This document shows positions 17,688 through 26,240 of a stretch of DNA of 64,000 nt, piece after piece; the first letter of the stretch is position 1, and every line of letters begins with the position of its first letter. The position numbers were made by a program, and so were the translations under genes. Source of the stretch: Mogibacterium sp. (GTDB taxonomy: Bacteria > Bacillota > Clostridia > Peptostreptococcales > Anaerovoracaceae). Location of the stretch: positions 1-64,000 of the forward strand of contig JAEUGJ010000012.1 of assembly GCA_016775335.1 (NCBI GenBank), given 5' to 3'. The notes beneath the pieces were generated by a model. The model saw nothing but the letters and a program-made list of their open reading frames with translations. It was not told where the DNA came from and made no database searches.

Positions 17688-18650
17688 GTGATTAAAATAC
17701 TCTATCATGATGGACTGTCCGATGCAGCGGAGCTGTCCGGGCAAATCGGTGGTTTTGAGAATACTTCCGGAAACGGCGAGATACATTGTTATCGGTTGTT
17801 TGACGGCGTAACCGTCATGAGGATGCGCTTGAAGATGGAACGGTATACGGAGGTCCGCACTCGGAGCGATGTGTTGGAAATAAACTTCTGTGCCGGAGGC
17901 CGTTTCGAAACTCAGTTTTCTATGCAGGATCACGTGCTTATGAAGCCGGGAGATATGGCTGTCAGCTGTTATGATGGGTATCACGGGAAGGAATCCGAGT
18001 CCCGGTTTCCGCTGGGGTATTACGAGGGCCTCTGTTTGGAAGTCGAACCATCGGAAGCCGGACGGTGGCTGGAAGGAAACGCACCTGCGTTTTCTGTGGA
18101 TTTTTCAGCACTTAAGGAGAATCTTCTGGGAAATAAATGGTATCTGAGCAGTCCGGCCGGACCACGCTGCGAGCACGTTTTTCGAGAACTTTATGAAAGC
18201 ATGGACTATATGAATCCGTGTTTTTCCCGGCTCAAAGTACTGGAGCTGCTGATGCTGCTAAGCAATATTCCTCGGATGGATCGAGAGACGGCGTATTGCT
18301 CGGTACGACAGGTGGAACTGATTCGACACCTTCGCGATCATCTGGTCATGGAGCGGGAACAGTACGCATCCCTTGCTCAGTTGGCGGCAGAGCACGGGAT
18401 TTCCGTATCTCATATGCAAAAGCTGTTCAAGCAGATATACGGCGTTCCGGTGTATCGCTATATCAAAGAGTATCGGTTGGAGCAAGCCGCCGTAGAGCTT
18501 GTTCAAACGAAAAAGCTTGTGACGCAGATTGCTCAGGAAAATGGGTATGACAATGCCAGCAAGTTTTCTGAGAGCTTTAAAAAACGGTATGGCATGACGC
18601 CATCGCAATATCGCACCAATGCAAAGAATATGGAGAAACGGAGCAAGTGA
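17688..18650 (+). CDS. AraC family transcriptional regulator
   Basis: A 320-residue regulator with a cupin-like N-terminal sensor and a C-terminal double helix-turn-helix of about 100 residues (LAQLAAEHGISVSHMQKLFKQ and the second motif ending YGMTPSQYR). I choose GTG 17688 because AAGGAG is eight bases upstream. AraC proteins next to paired ABC half-transporters are known from siderophore loci (YbtA type), so it probably activates the downstream pair. The start lies 50 bases after the previous terminator. Confidence 0.88.
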   Translation: MIKILYHDGLSDAAELSGQIGGFENTSGNGEIHCYRLFDGVTVMRMRLKMERYTEVRTRSDVLEINFCAGGRFETQFSMQDHVLMKPGDMAVSCYDGYHGKESESRFPLGYYEGLCLEVEPSEAGRWLEGNAPAFSVDFSALKENLLGNKWYLSSPAGPRCEHVFRELYESMDYMNPCFSRLKVLELLMLLSNIPRMDRETAYCSVRQVELIRHLRDHLVMEREQYASLAQLAAEHGISVSHMQKLFKQIYGVPVYRYIKEYRLEQAAVELVQTKKLVTQIAQENGYDNASKFSESFKKRYGMTPSQYRTNAKNMEKRSK

Positions 18651-18699
18651 ACGAAAATGGAGTAGTCGCGGTTTCGAAGAATGTGGTAAAGTCTTCTTG

Positions 18700-18715
18700 G
18701 TTAGAAATCGCTAAC
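18700..18715. promoter_or_regulatory. Operator-like site D, GTTAG-N6-CTAAC
   Basis: GTTAG at 18700-18704 and CTAAC at 18711-18715, six bases apart, 31 bases before the TTG start of the first ABC half-transporter. Fourth copy of the pattern in 4 kb. Confidence 0.6.
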
Positions 18716-18746
18716 TGAAAAACATAATGAAGGAGGCATTACTACA

Positions 18747-20522
18747 TTGAAGAAGCAATCAAATTTATCTCGGTTGCTGGACTATGCCGGGAAATACAGA
18801 ATTCTGACCTATCTGTCGTGGATACTGTCCGCTGTCAGTGCGCTGCTGGCATTGGTACCGTTCTGGTATATTTGGCGCATTCTAAAGGAGATTATCGACG
18901 TGGCGCCGCAGTATGAAAACGCCGTTCATGTGACGCAATATGGTTGGATGGCGGTTGCAACTGCAGTTGCTTCTGTATTGGTGTACATCACAGGGTTGAT
19001 GTGCTCGCATCTTGCGGCATTTCGGATTGCCACCAATTTGCGCCTTTCCATGACAAATCACATCGCGACGCTCCCGCTGGGTGCAATCGAACAGTTCGGA
19101 AGCGGCAAGCTGCGCCGAACCATTTCCGAGACGACCGGGGCAACGGAAACGTATCTGGCCCACCAGCTACCGGACAAGGCAAAGGCGATGGCAACGATTG
19201 TCGGATTGCTGGCACTGCTGTTGACTTTTGATTGGCGACTAGGACTTTTGAGCCTCGTGCCGGTGGCGCTCGCTTTCCTTGTCATGACTCGTATGACCGG
19301 AGCGAAATTGCAGGATCAGATGACGCAATATCAGAATGCACTTGCGGATATGTCCAACGAAGCGGTGGAGTATGTGCGAGGGATTCCCGTCGTCAAAACA
19401 TTTGGACAGACCGTGTTTTCTTTTAAAAAGTTTAAGGAAACGATCGATAATTACGAGCGTTGGGTTATCGCCTACACGAAGCAGGTGCGCTGGCCCATGA
19501 CATTCTATACGTTGGCGGTGAACAGCGTGTTTGTATTCCTGATTGCAGGCGGCTTCATGTTTTCTTGCAGAGGGGCGGACAATGGAATCCTGTTGAACAT
19601 CCTTTTCTACATTATCATCACGCCGGTCATTTCCCTGACGCTTACGAAGCTGATGTTCATGAGTGAAAACGGTATGATTGTGCAGGATGCAATCAATCGA
19701 ATTGACAGTGTGCTGCAGAGCCCGGCTCTTTCGCAGCCGAATATACCGCAGCATCCAAAGGATAATTCTGTTGCGCTGTCGCATGTCACTTTCAGTTATG
19801 ATGGCACGAAGAATGCGCTGGAGGATATTTCGCTCTCAATTGGTGCGGGACAAACCGTTGCGTTTGTAGGTCCGTCCGGCGGCGGAAAATCTACGTTAGC
19901 AGCATTGATTGCTCGATTTTTTGACCCGCAAAGCGGCAGTATTTCCATTGGCGGCGTAAATGTAAAGGATATTGAAAAAAACGAGTTGATGGATACCATA
20001 TCCTTTGTGTTCCAGAACAGCCATCTCATCAAGGGAAGTATTCTGGATAATGTTCGGATGGGGAAGCCCGACGCTTCGGATGAGGAAGTGCTGGAAGCAC
20101 TCAAAGCCGCACAGTGCATGGATATCGTTGAGAAGTTTCCGGATGGTGTAAATACGATAATCGGTTCGCAGGGAATTTACCTTTCCGGCGGCGAGACTCA
20201 ACGGCTGACTGTAGCACGTGCAATGCTGAAAAATGCACCGGTGCTGATTCTGGACGAGGCAACCGCTTTTGCAGATCCCGATAATGAGACGAAAGTGCAG
20301 GCGGCCTTCAACGAGCTGGTGGTGGGACGTACCGTCATCATGATTGCCCATCGCTTGTCCACCGTTGTAAATGCGGATCGCATTTTTGTGCTGAAAGACG
20401 GTCATCTGGAAGAGAGCGGCAGTTTTGCGGAATTGTCCGGACAGAAGAACAGTCTTTTTGGAAGCATGTGGGAGAACTATCAGCAGTCCGTCCGCTGGAA
20501 AGTGACAAAGGAGGCCGAATGA
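18747..20522 (+). CDS. ABC half-transporter (membrane plus ATPase), YbtP/IrtA-like
   Basis: 591 residues: six membrane helices in the first 300, then an ATPase domain with Walker A (GPSGGGKST), a modified signature LSGGETQRL (T where R is usual) and Walker B (VLILDEATAFADPDN). It probably forms a heterodimer with the next gene. Pairs of this kind beside an AraC regulator move siderophores or metal chelates in some bacteria. The TTG start at 18747 is supported by AAGGAGG ten bases upstream. Confidence 0.87.
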   Translation: MKKQSNLSRLLDYAGKYRILTYLSWILSAVSALLALVPFWYIWRILKEIIDVAPQYENAVHVTQYGWMAVATAVASVLVYITGLMCSHLAAFRIATNLRLSMTNHIATLPLGAIEQFGSGKLRRTISETTGATETYLAHQLPDKAKAMATIVGLLALLLTFDWRLGLLSLVPVALAFLVMTRMTGAKLQDQMTQYQNALADMSNEAVEYVRGIPVVKTFGQTVFSFKKFKETIDNYERWVIAYTKQVRWPMTFYTLAVNSVFVFLIAGGFMFSCRGADNGILLNILFYIIITPVISLTLTKLMFMSENGMIVQDAINRIDSVLQSPALSQPNIPQHPKDNSVALSHVTFSYDGTKNALEDISLSIGAGQTVAFVGPSGGGKSTLAALIARFFDPQSGSISIGGVNVKDIEKNELMDTISFVFQNSHLIKGSILDNVRMGKPDASDEEVLEALKAAQCMDIVEKFPDGVNTIIGSQGIYLSGGETQRLTVARAMLKNAPVLILDEATAFADPDNETKVQAAFNELVVGRTVIMIAHRLSTVVNADRIFVLKDGHLEESGSFAELSGQKNSLFGSMWENYQQSVRWKVTKEAE

Positions 20523-22261
20523 TGATGAAGTATTTGCAAAGACGCTATGCCGTTTCTCGAAAGGGGGCGGTGGACATTATCAAAGGAAGTTTGAGCTGTG
20601 CCTTACAAAATGTTTCCTTCATGGTGCCGGTATGCTTGTTGTATTTTCTGGTAGGGGACATTATGGCGGACACGCTGACGCTGGCGAGAATTCCATTCTA
20701 CGCAGTCGGTTGTATTGCGGCAGCGATTTTCATTGTGATTTGTACGCGGCTTGAATATGACAACACCTACCTTGTCACCTATGTGGAATCCGGCGTGCGC
20801 CGGGTGGGACTTGCGGAGAAATTGCGGAAGATTCCGCTCTCTTTCTTTGGAAAGAAAGATCTTGCGGATTTGACTTCGTCAATTATGAATGACTGCGCTG
20901 TGCTGGAACAGAGCCAGTCCCATTTCGTTGCACCGCTGTACGGCGCGATTCTCTCCACTACAGTTATCTCGGTATCCTTGCTGGTTTTCAATTGGCGCAT
21001 GGCACTTGCGGCTATTTGGCCGCTGCCGATCGCGTTTGCCATTGTAGCATTGGCATCCGGAGTGCATAAAAACTTATCCCGAAAGGCGATGAAGGCGAAA
21101 ATCACATGCGAAGATGGGATACAGGAATGCATGGAGGCGATGCCTGACTTGCGTGCAACCAATGCTGAAATCGGATACCTTGCCGGACTGGAAAAGAAAA
21201 TCCGCAGCGTGGAGAACCGCCTTATTAAAAGTGAGCTTGGGACGGCCGTCTTCGTGGTTTCCGCAGGGCTGGTTCTGCGGCTGGGAATTGCTTCCACCGC
21301 ACTTACAGGTGCCGCTTTGCTGGTAAAAGGAGAGTTAAACGTTCTGACATTCTTTATGTTCTTGCTGGTGGTGTCTCGGCTGTACGATCCGCTGGAAGGC
21401 ACGCTTCAAAACCTTGCCGCTATCATTGCCACCAACAGTAATATTGAGCGAATGAATGAGCTTTTAGACTGCCCTGTGCAGACCGGCAGTGAGCAGCTTA
21501 CGAATCAGAACTGCGATATCGAATTTCATCATGTGGAATTTTCGTATCAGAGTGGTGAAACGGTACTTCGGGACGTGTCCTTTATTGCGAAACAGGGACA
21601 GGTCACGGCACTTGTGGGCCCTTCCGGAGGCGGAAAGACGACAGTTTCCCGTCTGGCAGCACGGTTCTGGGACATTGATCGGGGCATGATTACCGTGGGC
21701 GGTATGGATGTGTCGAAGATCGATCCGGAAAAGCTGATGAGTCTCTATTCCATCGTATTCCAAGATGTGACGCTGTTTAATAACAGCATTTTGGAAAATA
21801 TCCGTATCGGCCGCAAGGATGCTTCAGACGAGGAGGTCATTGCGGCGGCAAAGTTGGCTAACGTTGATACTTTTGCTGAAAAACTGCAGGACGGCTGGAA
21901 TGCCAACATTGGGGAGAACGGCTGTGAACTTTCCGGTGGCGAGCGACAGCGAATCTCTATCGCCCGAGCGTTCTTGAAAGATGCACCGATTATTCTGCTG
22001 GACGAGGCGACGGCCAGTCTGGATGTTGAGAATGAGACGGCAATCCAGGAAGCTCTTTCTCGCCTCATCAAAGATAAAACCGTTCTTATTATTGCTCACC
22101 GGATGCGCACCGTTTCCGGTGCAGATCGGATTGTGGTGCTTAAGGACGGTGCGATTGCAGAGCAGGGAACTCCCGCACAACTCTTGCAGACAGACGGCAT
22201 CTTCACTCACATGATGCAGTGCCAGAAAGAGAGTCAAAATTGGACGCTTCGACGGGCGTGA
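20522..22261 (+). CDS. ABC half-transporter (membrane plus ATPase), YbtQ/IrtB-like
   Basis: 579 residues with the same layout as its partner: six membrane helices, Walker A (GPSGGGKTT), the standard signature LSGGERQRI and Walker B (IILLDEATASLDVEN). Three ATG codons in a row (20519, 20522, 20525) follow AAAGGAGG; the second gives the best spacing. The first two overlap the stop of the preceding gene, so translation is coupled. No terminator-like hairpin is obvious just after it. Confidence 0.87.
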   Translation: MMKYLQRRYAVSRKGAVDIIKGSLSCALQNVSFMVPVCLLYFLVGDIMADTLTLARIPFYAVGCIAAAIFIVICTRLEYDNTYLVTYVESGVRRVGLAEKLRKIPLSFFGKKDLADLTSSIMNDCAVLEQSQSHFVAPLYGAILSTTVISVSLLVFNWRMALAAIWPLPIAFAIVALASGVHKNLSRKAMKAKITCEDGIQECMEAMPDLRATNAEIGYLAGLEKKIRSVENRLIKSELGTAVFVVSAGLVLRLGIASTALTGAALLVKGELNVLTFFMFLLVVSRLYDPLEGTLQNLAAIIATNSNIERMNELLDCPVQTGSEQLTNQNCDIEFHHVEFSYQSGETVLRDVSFIAKQGQVTALVGPSGGGKTTVSRLAARFWDIDRGMITVGGMDVSKIDPEKLMSLYSIVFQDVTLFNNSILENIRIGRKDASDEEVIAAAKLANVDTFAEKLQDGWNANIGENGCELSGGERQRISIARAFLKDAPIILLDEATASLDVENETAIQEALSRLIKDKTVLIIAHRMRTVSGADRIVVLKDGAIAEQGTPAQLLQTDGIFTHMMQCQKESQNWTLRRA

Positions 22262-22302
22262 AACTCTTTTTACAAAAAAAGACAATAATTGACAGGAATC
22301 TC

Positions 22303-22333
22303 TTGACTCGTAAGCAACTTCTGGGTTTACAGT
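22303..22333 (+). promoter_or_regulatory. MerR-type promoter with 19-base spacer
   Basis: TTGACT (22303-22308) and TACAGT (22328-22333) are 19 bases apart, the stretched spacing of MerR-controlled promoters. The spacer carries GTAA and TTAC in inverted order, a likely operator for the MerR protein encoded next. Confidence 0.6.
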
Positions 22334-22378
22334 ATACTCAGATTAAAGGATAATGCTTATGAGAAGGAGGATGAATAT

Positions 22379-23185
22379 ATGCGTACCGGCGAAGTTGAGA
22401 AGCTTACCGAAATTAAGGAAGCGAACATCAAATTCTACGAGCGAGAGGGGTTGATAAATCCTCGGCGAAATGAGAATGGATACAGGGATTTTTCGGATGA
22501 AGATGTGAAAAACATTAATCGCATTAAGACGCTTCGAATGCTTGACGTTCCGATTCCGGAGATTAAAAAACTATTTGATGGAGATGTTCAGTTAAAAGCG
22601 GTTTTGGAGGAACGCCTGAGTGAGATGAACCTTCAGGCGAAGGCATTGGATAACCGGATGGAGTCTTGCAGGAGAATTATAAAAGAAGGTATGGAGCTTG
22701 TTGACATTTCACCGGAGGTTCTTTCGGGAAATCGAGAGGAATGGTCGGAAAAGCTGCGGCATATCGTCGATGAGGATATTGATAAACGCTTTATTCTAAA
22801 AGGCGTTGCTTTTACCGCAGCGTTTGCCGTTTGTGTTAAATTTACGGTGGTGGTGCTAACCATGGGTGGGTTCTCGCAGCAAGACACGCAGCAAGACACA
22901 GTGTTCTGTTTTTTTGGCGGAATGCTGGCGATTTTATGCGGATTTGTGTATATTTTTGCGGAAGCCTTGACCAAGCAGGATTTCTTGTATGCGTGGGGAA
23001 AGAACTGGGGAGGATCCGGAATGGGCGGACTGGCTAATTCGTATTCAATTCTCGGCATCGGGATTGGTTTGGCCGGAACCACGTGGCCGCTCTGGGGCGG
23101 CCTGCTGATTGCGTGCATTGTGCTTTCCGCAATTATTCGAATGGTGCTGATGCATGTGGTAAAAGAAGTAGAGCGGCGAAAATGA
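22379..23185 (+). CDS. MerR family regulator with C-terminal membrane helices
   Basis: Residues 1-70 are a MerR helix-turn-helix (MRTGEVEKLTEIKEANIKFYEREGL), followed by the dimerisation coiled coil (to about 115) and a short linker. Instead of a ligand domain there are about four hydrophobic segments (AFTAAFAVCVKFTVVVLTM, FFGGMLAILCGFVYIFA, a glycine-rich SILGIGIGLAGTTWPLWGG, and IACIVLSAIIRMVLM), so it should sit in the membrane. Between the first two is QQDTQQDT, from a 12-bp tandem duplication. GAAGGAGG is eight bases before the ATG. It is probably autoregulated; its signal may be membrane state or a membrane-active drug. Confidence 0.82.
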   Translation: MRTGEVEKLTEIKEANIKFYEREGLINPRRNENGYRDFSDEDVKNINRIKTLRMLDVPIPEIKKLFDGDVQLKAVLEERLSEMNLQAKALDNRMESCRRIIKEGMELVDISPEVLSGNREEWSEKLRHIVDEDIDKRFILKGVAFTAAFAVCVKFTVVVLTMGGFSQQDTQQDTVFCFFGGMLAILCGFVYIFAEALTKQDFLYAWGKNWGGSGMGGLANSYSILGIGIGLAGTTWPLWGGLLIACIVLSAIIRMVLMHVVKEVERRK

Positions 23186-23237
23186 AAAGCTTTTGATTGC
23201 GGACTGACTCTAATCTGAGCTGGCAAATTGGGGGATT

Positions 23238-23275
23238 GATGCAGGAACGAAAAAGAGGTTCCTGCATCGTTTTTT
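23238..23275 (+). terminator. Terminator after the MerR gene
   Basis: GATGCAGGAAC pairs with GTTCCTGCATC over a nine-base loop and is followed by GTTTTTT. Confidence 0.9.
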
Positions 23276-23591
23276 GTCTTCACTTTTCTGCCATAAAAGT
23301 GAAGACCCAATTATTCGTGCAGAAACGAAAAAGCATCTGCGATGGAATTCAATAATAAGATGTATAATTTTTTTATAAGACAACAGTTGTTTATTTTTTA
23401 AATTTGTTTTTCTGCTCAATTTATTTCAAAAAAGTGTTGCAAAATAACAAAAAATAGGAGTACTATTTTATTTGTCAATTTTAAAGGAGGGGATTATTAA
23501 GGAATGAAATACTACAGCAATTGGTAGCACACCATCCTGCAATGGGAAAAATTAGGGACGAAACTATTAGTGTAGAAAGGGTAAATTGAAA
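23276..23591 (+). promoter_or_regulatory. Leader region of the transporter gene, with promoter and a 7-codon mini-ORF
   Basis: A promoter fits TTGCAA at 23437-23442 and TACTAT at 23461-23466 (18-base spacer). The -10 box lies in the inverted repeat AATAG/CTATT. Downstream AAAGGAGGGG (23483-23492) and AAGG precede ATG 23504, which opens a seven-codon frame MKYYSNW ending at TAG 23527. About 65 nt then separate it from the transporter start. I see no classical riboswitch or T-box motif. Upstream of the promoter I see nothing beyond AT-rich sequence. Confidence 0.4.
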
Positions 23592-24794
23592 ATGTATAAT
23601 TTTGTTTTGGCGTTTGTCATCTGTGCATTTGTATATGTAATAGGTGAATGGGTATCCACCGCCACCAAAGCGTGGGTGCCGTCTGTATTCGTTACGGCCG
23701 TTGTATTGTTGATCGGCTACTGGACTGTTCTTCCGAAAGAACTCGTTACGGAGGCGGGACTGATTCCGTTTGCAAATACAATCGGTATTTATCTGCTGAT
23801 TACACATATCGGTACGATTATCAGTCTCAAGCAGCTGATGCAGCAGTGGAAAACCGTCGTTATCTGTCTGGTGGGACTTGGCGGTATGCTGGCCATCGGT
23901 TACTTCGTAGCACCGATGTTCATGGACAAGACACTGGTTATCGCAGGTCTTCCGCCACTGACCGGCGGAATCGTTGCAGCGACAACCATGTCCGATGCGG
24001 CAAAGAACGCGGGACTTACCGTTGCATCCGTATTCGCAATCGCAATGTACTGTGTACAGGGTTTTGCCGGATATCCGCTGACCGCGCTCTGCCTTCAGAA
24101 AGAAGGACAGCGTTTGCTGAAGGAATACCGTTCCGGAAATGTTGTTCTTACCGATAAGGAAAAAGAAGAAATGGCAAGCATCGGAATGACCGCAATTGCC
24201 GACGACAGCGATGTGAAGAAGCTTCTTCCGAAGCTGCCGGACAAATGGAATTCCGCTGTAGTAATGCTTGGAAAGCTCGGATTTGTTGCATGGATTGCAT
24301 CCCAGCTGGGAATGCACACCCCGGTAAGCGGCGTTATCTGGGCGCTGGTTCTGGGTATTGTTGCTACCACAATCGGATTCCTGGAATCCAACCTGCTGAA
24401 CCGAGCAAACTCCTACTGGATTCTGATGTTCGCACTGATGATGTACGTATTTGACGGACTGAAGAACTGTACTCCGGCAATGCTGAAGACAATCATCGGA
24501 CCGATGGTGATTCTTATCATAATCGGTGTTATCGGTATGGCGATAACCGTGTTCATCATTTCAAAGGTTTTGAAGATTTCCTTCCCGCTTGCATTTGCAA
24601 ACGGACTGACCGCACTGTACGGCTTCCCGTGCGATGCCATCATCACGGAAGCGACCTGCAATGCACTGGGTCAGACCGAAGAGGAGAAATCCTATCTGAT
24701 GAGTAAGATGTTCCCATCCATGATTGTTGGTGGATTCGTTACGGTTACCATCACATCCGTTCTGATTGCCGGCGTATTCGCACAGTGGCTGTAA
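23592..24794 (+). CDS. Multi-span membrane transporter, substrate unknown
   Basis: 400 residues with about eleven hydrophobic segments in two halves separated by a charged cytoplasmic loop (QKEGQRLLKEYRSGNVVL through KLLPKLPDKW). The glycine-rich GLPPLTGGIVAATTMSDAAKNAG and a later GLTALYGFPCDAI resemble re-entrant substrate loops of the glutamate/citrate symporter (ESS/CCS) fold, but I do not recognise the family for certain. ATG 23592 is ten bases after GAAAGGG. The M20 amidohydrolase gene follows, so the imported substrate may be an acylated or amidated amino acid or a dipeptide. Confidence 0.7.
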   Translation: MYNFVLAFVICAFVYVIGEWVSTATKAWVPSVFVTAVVLLIGYWTVLPKELVTEAGLIPFANTIGIYLLITHIGTIISLKQLMQQWKTVVICLVGLGGMLAIGYFVAPMFMDKTLVIAGLPPLTGGIVAATTMSDAAKNAGLTVASVFAIAMYCVQGFAGYPLTALCLQKEGQRLLKEYRSGNVVLTDKEKEEMASIGMTAIADDSDVKKLLPKLPDKWNSAVVMLGKLGFVAWIASQLGMHTPVSGVIWALVLGIVATTIGFLESNLLNRANSYWILMFALMMYVFDGLKNCTPAMLKTIIGPMVILIIIGVIGMAITVFIISKVLKISFPLAFANGLTALYGFPCDAIITEATCNALGQTEEEKSYLMSKMFPSMIVGGFVTVTITSVLIAGVFAQWL

Positions 24795-24833
24795 GACTTA
24801 AACATAATAAAAATAATTTAATGATATAAAACG

Positions 24834-24877
24834 ACACCGTGACTGACTGATACAAATGTATTCGGCGCTCACGGTGT
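24834..24877 (+). promoter_or_regulatory. Hairpin between transporter and amidohydrolase genes
   Basis: ACACCGTGA (24834-24842) pairs with TCACGGTGT (24869-24877). No T-run follows, and the GGAGG of the amidohydrolase stands a few bases later, so it may tune expression within the operon or stabilise a processed mRNA. Confidence 0.5.
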
Positions 24878-24896
24878 TCAAAATGGAGGCAAAGAG

Positions 24897-26066
24897 ATGG
24901 ATTTTAAGGATGAAGAAAAAAAGTACGGGGATTATGTAGTTAAGATGCGCCGCTATTTCCACGAAAATCCGGAGGTAAGCGGAAAAGAATACAACACGAG
25001 CAAAGTCGTCAAGGAAGAGCTGGACAAGATGGGCATCAGCTGGACTGAATGCGGACTTGAAACCGGGGTGCTTGCAACAATCAAAGGCGGCAAACCGGGA
25101 AAGACAATTCTCCTGAGAGGCGATATGGATGCGCTTACGGTAACAGAAGAAAGCGGCGTGGAATACGCCAGCAAAAACAAAGGCGTGATGCACGCTTGCG
25201 GACATGACTGCCACGTTGCAATGATGCTTACTGCAGCCGCTGTTTTAAACGATAACAAAGAGGACCTTTGCGGAACCGTCAAGATGGCATTCCAGCCGGC
25301 AGAGGAAATCGCAGAAGGCGCAAAATCAATGGTTGAACAGGGTGCCATGGATGGAGTGGACGGATGCTTCGCTATTCACGTCTGGTCTGATGTGGAAACC
25401 GGTCACGTCACCTGTGATGCAGGTCCGAGAATGGCGGCCGCCTACCAGTTTATCATCGATGTCCAGGGAAAAGGCGGTCATGGTGCGGCTCCGCATCAGT
25501 GCATCGACGCAGCGGTTGCGTCCACTGCAATTGTGAACAACCTCCAGACCGTCGTAAGCAGAGAAACCTCACCGGTGGATCCGGCCGTAGTGACGGTGGG
25601 TGTGATCAATGTTGGTGAGAGATGGAACGTAGTTCCGGATAAGGGCCACATTGAAGGAACCGTAAGATGCTTCAGCGATCATCTCTGGAAGGAGATTCCG
25701 GTTATGATGGAGAGAATCGTGAAGGATACGGCGAAAGCACTGAGAGCGGAAGCGGAAATCAAGTTCGTGGATCTGGTTCCGCCAACGAACAATAATGCGG
25801 AGATGGCAGCTTATGCACAGAATGCCGCAAAGAAAGTCTTCGGCGAAGAGGCACCGGCAACACTTCCTCCGACAATGGGCGGCGAAGATTTTGCGTACTT
25901 CATGCAGAAAGCGCCGGGCGCAGTGGCTTTGTTGGGTGTCAGAAATGAAGCCTGCGGAGCAACCTGGGCACAGCATTCCGCGAAATACCGTGTGGATGAA
26001 GATGCGCTGATGAAGGGCGCGCTGCTCTACTCGCAGGTTGCAATGGATTTCAATTCGCAGAAATAG
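24897..26066 (+). CDS. M20 family amidohydrolase (N-acyl amino acid / aminobenzoyl-glutamate type)
   Basis: 389 residues of the M20D class: metal-dependent hydrolases that remove an acyl group from amino acids or cleave related amides. The metal site is seen in ACGHDCHVAM, PAEEIAEGA with the catalytic Glu pair, the IHVW histidine and GGEDFAYF near the end; RGDMDAL carries the first aspartate. The dimerisation lid domain occupies the middle third. GGAGG lies eight bases before the ATG. With the transporter just upstream it forms an uptake-and-hydrolysis unit. Confidence 0.9.
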   Translation: MDFKDEEKKYGDYVVKMRRYFHENPEVSGKEYNTSKVVKEELDKMGISWTECGLETGVLATIKGGKPGKTILLRGDMDALTVTEESGVEYASKNKGVMHACGHDCHVAMMLTAAAVLNDNKEDLCGTVKMAFQPAEEIAEGAKSMVEQGAMDGVDGCFAIHVWSDVETGHVTCDAGPRMAAAYQFIIDVQGKGGHGAAPHQCIDAAVASTAIVNNLQTVVSRETSPVDPAVVTVGVINVGERWNVVPDKGHIEGTVRCFSDHLWKEIPVMMERIVKDTAKALRAEAEIKFVDLVPPTNNNAEMAAYAQNAAKKVFGEEAPATLPPTMGGEDFAYFMQKAPGAVALLGVRNEACGATWAQHSAKYRVDEDALMKGALLYSQVAMDFNSQK

Positions 26067-26093
26067 TAATCACAGATACAATGAGAATAACAG

Positions 26094-26134
26094 CCTCCTA
26101 TGGTATATTGAAAAATACCGTAGGAGGTTTTTTG
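26094..26134 (+). terminator. Terminator after the amidohydrolase gene
   Basis: CCTCCTA and GGTAT pair with ATACC and TAGGAGG (one mismatch) and TTTTTT follows. Confidence 0.9.
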
Positions 26135-26142
26135 TTCGGAAA

Positions 26143-26217
26143 AATGTTACAAATTGAGCTACAAAACGAAGAATAATGTTACAAAACACATCGAATAACC
26201 TCGGAAAAATGTTACAA
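26143..26217 (+). repeat. Three phased copies of AATGTTACAA upstream of the M18 gene
   Basis: AATGTTACAA occurs at 26143-26152, 26175-26184 and 26208-26217. The intervals of 32 and 33 bp are close to three helical turns, which places the copies on one face of the DNA. They end shortly before the ribosome site of the aminopeptidase gene, so they may be an operator array. Confidence 0.6.
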
Positions 26218-26240
26218 TAACAGTATTAGGAGGGAACGAG

